Assembly (NCBI RefSeq): GCF_037893015.1
Contig: NC_133665.1
Coordinates: forward strand, 104,251,937-104,315,936
Direction: 5' to 3'
Length of the DNA: 64,000 nt
Source: Macrotis lagotis
Lineage: Eukaryota; Chordata; Mammalia; Peramelemorphia; Peramelidae
Positions 55,780 through 64,000 of this stretch are shown here, piece after piece. Both the position numbers and the translations under genes were made by a program. Positions within the stretch are counted from its first letter, which is position 1. The number at the start of each line of letters is the position of its first letter. Under the pieces are notes generated by a model. That model did not search any database. It was given only the letters and a program-made list of their open reading frames with translations, and had not been told where the DNA came from.

Positions 55780-58700
55780 CTGGGGAGGGAAGCCAGTCTG
55801 AGTGTCTGTGGCAAGGGGTGATAGGTGTAGGAGAGCAGGGAGGAGGAGAGACCACCCCACCACAGAGAAGGACCCAGAAACCAGTGCCTGCCTTCAAAGT
55901 ATGGATGAAAGCTCTCATGCCTGGCTTTGAAATAAAAATTTTGATGGATTTGGGGGCAACAAATTTACCCTCCTAAAGTACTGGGTACAAGATGGTCTTA
56001 AAGTGCAACCCGCCCCAGCCTCCACCCAACATGTGTGCTTGTATGCATGTGTGTTTGTGTGTTAGAGTATATTTATGTGTGTGAGAGTATGTATGTATAT
56101 AACTCCTCACAGGGAGGAGTTGGGCAACCTCTGGCCCACCTTGTCTCCAGGTGATAGGTCTGAGATATGCCGCACAGTGATGTCAATCAAGGCCATCATG
56201 TCAGTGTGATAAAAGATAGAAGCGGTCTCCCGGGATGCAAACACGTCCTGCAGGAACTTGAGGACTGAGTGAGCTGGCTGTGGCTGGTGCTTAAAGATAC
56301 GTACAGGGTCATCTGGAGAAAGCAATGGGAAGGGGGCAGGACAAAGTCCTGAGTGTTGTCTTCCTCATTTTCCAGGTCCTTACATCCATGTAAAAACCTC
56401 CCTCCTCCCCACCCCCCAAGCACAAAGTCTTCATGCCCTTCCAGATACTTTCTCCCTTTTACTTTCCCCAGTGCCCCAAGAACCCCAGAGGAAGGGGGGT
56501 GAAGGCAGAGAAAAGACATTTCCCTCCAGAATATCCCTAGTTCCCCTTCCCAGGATGCTTCCAGGTCCTTCTCCACCTTACCCCCTCTGTTTAGCAGCAG
56601 CAACAACTTCTCTGTAAAGATCTTGACATTTGAACGTTTGCTAACAGTTGTCATGATGACATTGTTTTCTGGGTCTGAAGAAGAACAGACAAGATTCAGA
56701 CAACCCTGGACATGAGGGGTCTGGGATGGGAGGTCACGTCTTGGGGCCCTCACTCCTCCCTCTCAGGGATTATCTTCCCAACTTGAGGTCTACATTGAGT
56801 GTGTAAGGCCTCCTATCAGAAATCAATGAGAGTGATCGAGGTTCCTCTCACCTGGAATGTGTAGATTGAAGGCCAGAAGCAGATTGACAAAGAGGTCAGG
56901 CAACTGGTCAGTAGTGTCTGAGGGCAGACCATCTTCAACAACATCCAAAAGGAACTGGACAAAATGGGCACTGAGGTGCTCTACAAGGAGGGGGAAGGCA
57001 GAAAGTCACATGGGGTCCCTGGCCTCTCCCCAGGCCCCACATATTGCATCCATTCAATCCACTTTGACTGGGCAAACCAACCACCTCAGGAATGTCTGAC
57101 AGCCCACCACCCCAAACACAGACTCCTGAATGAGTCCTAAGTGAAATATATCTCTGTCCTTTTGTAGAAAGACAGGCTCTCAGGACTCTCAGCTCAGAGG
57201 CCACATCTGGTCCAACTGTACCTGAGCAGAAATCCCTAATTTTTAAGTTGATAATTTTGTATGACCCTTGATTGATGTTATAAATGTTGTGTTATAAATA
57301 TTCAATGTTATAAATATGATGTTATAAATGTTATGATGTTATAACTTATCCAAATGGTCTTTGGCAGAAAAAGGTTCCCCACCTCTGCTGCAATCTCAGC
57401 CCACCATTTCTATTCTTTCTTCTGGGCCCAAGCAGAACAAATCCAATTGCTCTTTTGAGTTAAAATTGCTTTCAAATCATTGAATATGTTATGGTCCTAA
57501 GTCTTTCAATCACTATTAATATTTAGTTAGTGTTACTAAGGGGAAAACAGAAGGTATAAAAGAAAGAATGCCTGGATAGTCAGACGACCTACATTTGGAT
57601 TCTAGCTCCAACAATCAACAACTGTTAATTTTAGCCAAACCACTCAGTCATCATGAGTCTCAAACCTTCCCATCTGTAAAATGGTGACAACATCCACATC
57701 TGTGTAGCCTTCCTGCCCTGCATGTGTCCTGTCTCAAACTTGGAAGAGCCCAAAGGTGGGGTCCAGATCTAGCTTATACCCAGTCCACAGCTACCTGAGG
57801 TGAGGAGGATGTATGGATGGCTTTGTACAGAAGTGTGCGTATCATCCTGGCCTTAGAAATCAGCCCTAGCCTTGGGCCTCTGGAGCCTTGAGAGAGACTT
57901 GGGACTACCAAAACATTTGAGCCAGCAGGAGGATTTGAGTCACACCTGGAGTTCTTAAAAAAAAACACACACAGCATGAAAGACAGACTCGGAGGAAGAA
58001 AGGAAACATCGAGAGTTGAGCCAGAAAGAATCTGCAGCACAGAAGCAATAGGTCAAAGGAGAAAGAAAAAGAGAGCTGCCACAGAGAAGGAGAAGATTCA
58101 GGAGGGTCACTAGCTCTTGCAAGTGTCTCAGGCTGCAGCTCTCAGTTGGACCTATACCTTTTCAAGGTCTGAGGAAGGATCCAAGAAAAGGTCTTCTTCC
58201 CCATAACACACTCTCCCCAGCAAAGACTGTTTTTTCAGTTTCTTTCAAGTCCCACCGTGTTTAGTACAATACAGAAGAGTTGATACTTGATAAATGTTTA
58301 TTGACTAACTTTACCCTTCATGTTTCTGGCAAACTGAATTTTTGCCACAACTATAATAAGGTCAGGGGGCAGCTAGAAATAAACAAATTCCAATTAGGGC
58401 AAAGACAAATCTGCCTGAATTTTCCTAAGTGGGGTCCTTAACTACTGGGATTGTACTTTTAATTCCATAAAGCAACAGAGAAGGGGATCAGGAAGAGATC
58501 ATATGGACCGGAAGGATCTTTTAGATTGCTCCCAGGCCAAACAAAGGGGTAAATTATTGTAATAGGGTGACCAATTAAATTGCCAGAGACAAAGATGGTG
58601 TGAGGAAAGGAAGGTAACTTAAACCTCCCAGCCAAATGCACCCTTAACAGTGACACCCCAAACAACCAATGTTATATACCTAAAAATAAAGACAAGGAAT

Positions 58701-61700
58701 CTGGGTGAAGAAGAAAGGCATTTCTTGTAGAAGGTGGTGCCTGATCTGAGTTTTAAATGAAACAGGGCTCCTAAGAAGAGGCTGGAATAGGATAGAGTGC
58801 ATTCTAGATGAGTAGTGCAAGGAGATGGAGCGAGTCATGATTGAGGAACAGCATGAAGGACAGCTTGGCTGAACTCTTAAGTACATAAGGTGTAGTAACA
58901 TATAAAACAGCTAGAGGGCACAGTTATGAAGGGTTTTAAATGCTAGTAGAATTCATTTATAAATTCACTGGGATCCGAAGTTTCATCTCCCATTCCCCTG
59001 CCCCACTGTGAGAGTTAATTTATGACTTTGTTAAATTTTTTTCCCTCAGGGTCTGGTTATTTATTTGTTTCCTCTTTTGCTAGTTTTAGTTTTTTTTTTG
59101 GGGGGGGGTTGGTAGGTTCGCTCATTTCAGTTAGGTTTTCAGTTTTGTTCCCTTATGATTTGGTATAATAATTCTAGAAAATATTTTAAAATTTCTCTCC
59201 ATTTGTGAATTCCTACTTTTCATTTTTGTTTTTGTTAAATTTTTTGTTTGTCAACTTAGCTAATAATGTATCCATATTTCAAAATCTGTCTTCCTTCATC
59301 TTATCTCAGAAGATAAGTTGATCCTTTTTTAATCTAAGCTAATTTCTTCCACTGTGCTGGTGGGCTTTCTCCCTTTATCTTATATAGAAGTCTACCCCCC
59401 ACTGATATTTCCCACTCTCTGACTTCAACCATTCCTTTGACTTTGCTCTCTCCCTGCCTTTAACTGGCCACATACCCCCTTCTTTAACATCCTCCAACTC
59501 ACTCCTCAATCCAACTTGCAATCTGGCTTCTAACCTTGTAAAGGTATCCAATGACCTCTTTTTTTGTTTTTTCAATGCTTTTTGGTTTTTGCATCCTACT
59601 CATTTTCTGCTATGTTCCATATCTATATCAAACTCTTGTTACAAAGAAAAATAATCAAACAAAACAACAATTATGCAACTTTATACTGCTGATGTGTCTT
59701 GCTTCTCTTCAAAGAAGAGAAAAGCAAATTTCCGTTTCATGACCTGCTCTCCAAGACCAAGACTGATGAGGTCTTAACTGCTAAATCTGATGGCTTGTTT
59801 GGTTTTGTTTTGCGTCATCCTTTTTGACCTTTCTGAAGTATTCACTGTTTACTTACTTGGTCCTTCTTCTTATTGTTATTACTTATTCATCCTTCCTACT
59901 CAGTATTTCACTTCTCATGCCTCCCCATGACATTGCTCTTTTTTCTTGATTTTCATTCTGTTTCACTGGATTTTTCTCAATCTTTTGCTGAATCCTTAAA
60001 TATAACTGTTCCTAAAGAGTCTGTCTTGAGGCCTCCTCTATTCTTTCTATACTCTCTCCTGTTTATCTCATCCATTTCCAGATGTCTGATTATCACCTTT
60101 ACAGAAATGACCCCCAGATCCATGGATTTACCCTAATACTCTTGAGAACTCTAGCTCAAAATCTACAGCCACTTACTGGATATGTCACTATGAGTAACAC
60201 CAAATGCACAGTTATGAAGAAAGGCACCACTTTTGTTTTGTTTTGTTTTACAAGGCAATCGGGGTTAAGTGACTTGCCCAAGGTCACACAGCTAGGTAAT
60301 TATTAAGAGTCTGAGACCAGATTTGAATTCAGATCCTCCTGACTCCAGGGTCAGTGCTCTATCCACTGTGCCATCTAGCTGCCCCCAGAAAGGTACCACT
60401 TTAAAGTATGCAGTGATTAGAAAAAAACATTCTTAACCAAGAAACAAAGGGTTCACACACAGTGTGAAAAGACAAAGGGTTCATACACAGGAAAAGAGCC
60501 TCAGGATTCAGTGGTCCATGGGTCCTAGGGATTTTCCTGCCAGAGGTTTGTGAACTTGTTTTTTTTGAAAATATTCTGATAACTGTATTTCAATATAATT
60601 GACCTCCTTTGTGATCCTATGTATTTTATTTTATGCATTTAAAAATATGATTCTGAGAAGTCCCTACATTTCAATTGACATTGCCCAAATTGCCCATAAC
60701 ACACAACCAGGTTGAGAATCTCTGATCTAGTTTAACCATGTTATTTTACACATGAAGAAACCTAGCCTGTAAAAGTGGAATGTCTTCTCTGCAGTCACAG
60801 AGAATAAGCAGCAGAGTCAGGACTTTCACTCTGACCTTCAGCATTATAATCAATGTAATTTTCAAAGTACCATGAAGGCAAGGGAGCCACCAGGCTGGAT
60901 CAGAATAAGTAGAGGAAAAAAAAAACCTTATTGGGACTGAGCCAGACCTGCTCCCTACCCCATTTGCCATCAGGCCCAAAGCTTCCACTATTCCCTTTCA
61001 CATACGTTCCTCAGCCTTACCATAGTGGTGATAGGGGAGCGGCTCTCCCATGGAGAACACCATGGTTAGGATCAAGGCCGAGTAACACATCTTCTGGTGG
61101 TCTAGGGGAGGAAGAGAGTGAATGTTGTAGCTCAACCTAAGCCAGGTTGACCTTAAGTGGGGGGAAGCCTTGGACTTCAAGCAGGGAGAATCAGGTTTGA
61201 AGTCAGAAAGGGCTAGAGGGAGCTCTGGGGGATGAGAAGGGATGGAGGTAGCAAAGGAAAAATCCTATCACTAAAGAGTAAGGGAAGGAGGAGTCCTCAG
61301 GGCCCTTTGTCCTCACCCTGTGTATCCGTCTGCATGTCTCGAGCCAGCTCCATTGGCAAGATGGATGTGACCAGTGTAGAGATTACAGCTGCATCAAGGC
61401 TACACATGGCCCCAAAACACTTCAGGAGTAACAGGCGGAGGGGAACTCGATGCTCCTGAGGATGGAAGAAGTGGCCAATCCTGATCAGTTGCCACTCACC
61501 TCATCCCCTCCCCTACACACCATACTCTTCTCTGAACCCCAGGACTGGCAGAGAACAGAAGAGGAAACCCTGGAAGTTCTTCCCCTTCTCAGGCAAGTTT
61601 TCTTCTATGCCCACAGTTTACAAGTCAACCCCTCAGCCCATACCATCTGATAATAGGCCACCAGAGAGAGGACAGGCTCAAACTCATTCTTCCGGCACAT

Positions 61701-61730
61701 CTTCCTGCAAACTTCTGGGTCTGCATCTGT
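55573..61730 (-). CDS. NCKIPSD: NCKIPSD (SPIN90/WISH), C-terminal seven coding exons
   Basis: Nck-interacting protein with SH3 domain. In the known family it binds Nck, N-WASP and Arp2/3 and promotes linear actin filament nucleation at the cell cortex and in dendritic spines. Seven exons join in phase to 909 nt (302 residues plus stop), from [20 protein letters not shown] to the end [14 protein letters not shown]. This is the helical, armadillo-like C-terminal (SPIN90/Ldb17 leucine-rich) domain that contacts Arp2/3. The SH3, proline-rich and phosphorylation regions belong to upstream exons beyond 64000. It lies head-to-tail behind CELSR3, as in human. The extreme C-terminus (ALLCPSTS) differs from human as recalled. 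Confidence 0.95.
55780..56139. other. NCKIPSD intron before last exon
   Basis: Contains a degenerate GT-rich run (56035-56100); nothing else recognised. Confidence 0.55.
56140..56312 (-). CDS. NCKIPSD: NCKIPSD exon
   Basis: 173 nt, CCAG|ATGACC to CAAG|GTGGGC. It encodes [20 protein letters not shown] and [20 protein letters not shown]. Confidence 0.94.
56582..56674 (-). CDS. NCKIPSD: NCKIPSD exon
   Basis: 93 nt, TCAG|ACCCAG to GGGG|GTAAGG. It encodes [20 protein letters not shown] and [10 protein letters not shown]. Confidence 0.94.
56852..56980 (-). CDS. NCKIPSD: NCKIPSD exon
   Basis: 129 nt, GTAG|AGCACC to CCAG|GTGAGA. It encodes [20 protein letters not shown] and [15 protein letters not shown]. 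Confidence 0.94.
59345..60190 (+). mobile_element. L2 LINE fragment, interrupted
   Basis: Phrases caacttgcaatctggcttct, aaaggtatccaatgacctc, gatggcttgtttgg and, further on, gtctgtcttgaggcctcctc match L2 ORF2 in order. Non-L2 DNA lies at about 59562-59755. Confidence 0.6.
60234..60386 (-). mobile_element. Marsupial tRNA-derived SINE (older)
   Basis: Reverse copy with target duplication AGAAAGGYACCACTTT at 60218-60233 and 60387-60402. Confidence 0.88.
61021..61101 (-). CDS. NCKIPSD: NCKIPSD exon
   Basis: 81 nt, CTAG|ACCACC to TATG|GTAAGG. It encodes [20 protein letters not shown] and LPYHHY. Confidence 0.94.
61317..61455 (-). CDS. NCKIPSD: NCKIPSD exon
   Basis: 139 nt, TCAG|GAGCAT to CAGG|GTGAGG. 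It encodes [20 protein letters not shown] and onward to [12 protein letters not shown]. Confidence 0.94.
61644..61730 (-). CDS. NCKIPSD: NCKIPSD exon (first in window)
   Basis: 87 nt, CCAG|ACAGAT to GATG|GTATGG, phase 0. It encodes [20 protein letters not shown] then LSLVAYYQM. Acceptor about 90 nt from a (TG/TA)n tract. Confidence 0.93.
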
Positions 61731-61822
61731 CTGGAAAAGACAACGGAAGGGCAGAAATGGTAATTGGGGTTAGCCTAGACCTCTGGTCATAGGCAGAAGG
61801 ACCAGTCCTGCCTTCCAAATAT

Positions 61823-61930
61823 ATATGTGTGTGTGTGTGTGTGTGTATGTGTGTGTGTATATATATATATGTATATATATGTGTATATATGTATACGTAC
61901 ATATATATGTATATACATACATACATACAC
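61823..61930. repeat. (TG)n(TA)n microsatellite
   Basis: Alternating TG then TA/CATA units, ending in (CATA)n, in the intron just upstream of the first NCKIPSD exon here. Confidence 0.95.
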
Positions 61931-62038
61931 ATCTATACACTAATATGTTTATGCTCAGACCTATAGATGTCCCATCTCTAGATGAAAATCTAGTGCATTT
62001 TGTTTAGATCTTCTCTTTGTCCCATTTCAACCTGCCTT

Positions 62039-62202
62039 GGGGCGGCTAGGTGGCGCAGTGGATAAAGCACCAGCCCTGGAGTCAGGAGTACCTGGGTTCA
62101 AATCCAGTCTCAGACACTTAATAATTACCTAGCTGTGTGGCCTTGGGCAAGCCACTTAACCCTATTTGCCTCGCAAAAAAAAAAAAAACAAACAAAAAAA
62201 AA
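62039..62202 (+). mobile_element. Marsupial tRNA-derived SINE
   Basis: 16-bp target duplication CATTTCAAYCTGCCTT at 62023-62038 and 62203-62218. Confidence 0.93.
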
Positions 62203-62929
62203 CATTTCAATCTGCCTTGTTAGCTCTGGCAAGAACCCCCATACAGATCTCTGATCTACCTCCCTCACAGCCCTCTCACCCTAGTAGATGCTAAGCTGCG
62301 AGAAGGCAAGACCTGTACATTTTTATATCTGCAGACCCATCACACTGGTAACAAGGTTCCAAATATAGTAAAAGATTTGGAGTCAGAATTCAAATTAATT
62401 TGAAAAACATATCATATACTAAGTATACTCTACATTGGGGGTACAAAATAAAAATCATCTAATCCTTGGTACCATGGTATGTTCTTTGATAAGATATAAA
62501 ATATACTCAATTAAATATGACATAAAATGGAGAATAATAGAGGAGCAAGGAAGAGATAGGAAAGTCTCTAGAAAAGTGCTCTAGGAAAATTTGTGGAAGA
62601 TCACTGCAAAAGATAGGGATGAGGGATTCTGGGCCCGAGATATTACCTGAGCTGGTCTTTGGAGGGAGAAAAGAATAAGAAAGATGAAGCTGTGGACACA
62701 GTGCAATACAGGTATGCTTAAGCAAACACTCAGACATGAAGAGATCACTAAAGAGAGATCACTAAATGCAGCATCCCTCCCACCTTGGATAGTCTAAATA
62801 CTAAAGTACTTTCCAGGTCGATAATCATATGTAAGACACAGAAAATGACTAAATATTGCTGCCATCAGCAATCTCTCATCACTTCTTCTGTAAAGTTGTT
62901 GTAACAGTCATTTCTCCCCTTTCTGACCA

Positions 62930-63120
62930 AATAATTGGCCCAAATCATCTTCCTAAAACTCACATCTGACAAGGTTACTTAGCTGGCTACATAGGAATAT
63001 CCCTAAGCTAGATCACAAGCTCCTCTGTCTGTCATTTAAAGTCATTCTCAGTTTGGCTGCAGCCTAGCTTCACTGACTAATTTCCCATTACTTGCCATCA
63101 CACACTTTATATTCCAGCAA
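62930..63120 (+). mobile_element. L2 3'-region fragment
   Basis: Phrases atcttcctaaaactcacatct and tcatttaaagtcattctcag match the L2 tail region. Confidence 0.5.
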
Positions 63121-63194
63121 AACTGGACTATGTGCTGGTCCCCATAGACACTTCCACATAACCAGAATGATCTCCCTCTTCATATCTGTATTTA

Positions 63195-63393
63195 TTTATT
63201 TGTTTGTTTGTTTGTTTGTTTATTTATTTATTTACTTATTTATTTATCTATTTATTTATTTATTTAGGTTTTTGCAAGGCAAATGGGGTTAAGTGGCTTG
63301 CCCAAGGCCATACAGCTAGGTAATTATTAAGTGTCTGAGGTCAAATTTGAACCCAGGTACTCCTGACTCCAAGGCTGGCCACCTAGCCGCCCC
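63195..63393 (-). mobile_element. SINE with expanded (TTTR)n tail
   Basis: Target duplication TTCATATCTGTATTTA at 63179-63194 and 63394-63409 encloses both the SINE body and the (TTTG)/(TTTA) run at 63195-63266. The microsatellite is therefore its A-tail. Confidence 0.92.
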
Positions 63394-63527
63394 TTCATAT
63401 CTGTATTTAGAAGCCCCCAGTTCTCAGTTAGGGTGCCACCTACTTCAGAGCCTCTCCCCCCCGTTTATTTTTACCTTTAATTTCTATAGAGTCATCTGGG
63501 AAGCAAGTGTATCTCCCTAATCAACAT

Positions 63528-63671
63528 TTTTTTAAAATTTAAGGCAATGGGGTTAAATGACTTGTCCAAGGTCACACAGCTAAGAACTTACTAAGTGTCT
63601 GAGGCCACATTTGAACTCAGGTCCTCCTAACTCCAGGGCCAATGTTCTATTCACTGTGCCACCTAGCTACC
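63528..63671 (-). mobile_element. Older tRNA-derived SINE
   Basis: Diverged reverse copy; target duplication CCTAATCAACAT at 63516-63527 and 63672-63683. Confidence 0.88.
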
Positions 63672-64000
63672 CCTAATCAACATATTCTTAAAGGTGGGAA
63701 CCATCGTTTTTGTTTTGTGACCTCAATACTTAGCATGTACTTGGCCTAGATTAGCCACAAAACACACCTGTTGATTTGATTTTTTTTTTCCTGATTTTCT
63801 CCTCTCCACCCCATCTCCATGCCCTAAGTGTGAAGCTGCCAGGGCAAGATTTCACTGCTAAGAAAACTGAGATTCCTAAAAGGAATATAACAATATAACA
63901 CTTTCAAGCTCACACTTAATCCTAGAAAGGAAGCATGAAAATATCTGACTTCAAAGACTTGTGGCTCTGTGATACAAAAGCATCCCTGCCCTTGGATTCC

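Larger units (their letters stand above)
56981..61020. other. NCKIPSD 4-kb intron
   Basis: Holds a short (GTTATAAAT)n-like run (57268-57345), an L2 tail (about 58240-58312), an L2 fragment (59345-60190) and a reverse SINE. The stretches 57380-58230, 58320-59340 and 60400-60990 are unassigned. Confidence 0.6.
61731..64000. other. NCKIPSD intron running off the right edge
   Basis: Contains the TG/TA microsatellite, three SINEs and L2-like DNA (62930-63120). No further NCKIPSD exon was found, so the next exon lies beyond the window. Confidence 0.7.

Overview
The window is vertebrate nuclear DNA from a marsupial. The evidence is many dispersed copies of a roughly 155 bp tRNA-derived SINE of the marsupial WSINE1/SINE1_MD type, with A box (like TGGCGCAGTGG) and B box (GTTCAAATCC). 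Most copies sit between intact target-site duplications. They are accompanied by an RTE-type SINE, L1 3' ends, L2/CR1 fragments, MIR-like elements, hAT MITEs and LTRs. I cannot tell the species; an Australian marsupial or an opossum are both possible.

Two host genes are present, both on the minus strand, in the order known from human 3p21.31. CELSR3 (flamingo-family adhesion GPCR) appears complete. I traced 35 coding exons from the ATG at 43104 to the stop at 5124, all with GT-AG introns and consistent phases. They sum to 9,915 nt, or 3,304 residues, close to the human length as I remember it (about 3.3 kb of residues). The domain order is signal peptide, basic and Gly/Pro-rich pro-region with furin-like sites, nine cadherin repeats, EGF/laminin-G/EGF units, laminin-EGF, hormone-receptor motif, GAIN/GPS, seven-helix domain and a long cytoplasmic tail. 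Its CpG-island promoter lies near 43.1-43.8 kb. Its 3' UTR runs from 5123 to perhaps 2140. The second gene is NCKIPSD (SPIN90/WISH). Only its last seven coding exons are present (61730 to 55573, 302 residues). The SH3 and proline-rich N-terminal half lies beyond the right edge.

Layout: 1-2140, repeats and a possible LTR, with SLC26A6 expected just outside to the left; 2140-43600, CELSR3; 43600-54700, intergenic, with a promoter-proximal block (CRE/CCAAT and SOX-like motifs at 44.6-45.0 kb) and then repeats, including an L2 copy split by a solo LTR; 54700-64000, the 3' half of NCKIPSD. CELSR3 acts at the neuronal surface in axon guidance and planar polarity. NCKIPSD acts in the cytoplasm on Arp2/3 and Nck-linked actin assembly. 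Their adjacency is conserved synteny, and nothing here shows a shared operon-like function.

Nothing in the window looks like a new kind of biological system. The most interesting features lie inside CELSR3: a 39-bp coding minisatellite in the cytoplasmic tail, a probable four-residue shortening at the start of transmembrane helix 6 next to a (UG)n tract, a nine-codon terminal exon 3.3 kb downstream of the rest, and young tandem repeats touching two splice donors. Comparisons with human rest on memory of the protein sequences, not on an alignment run here.
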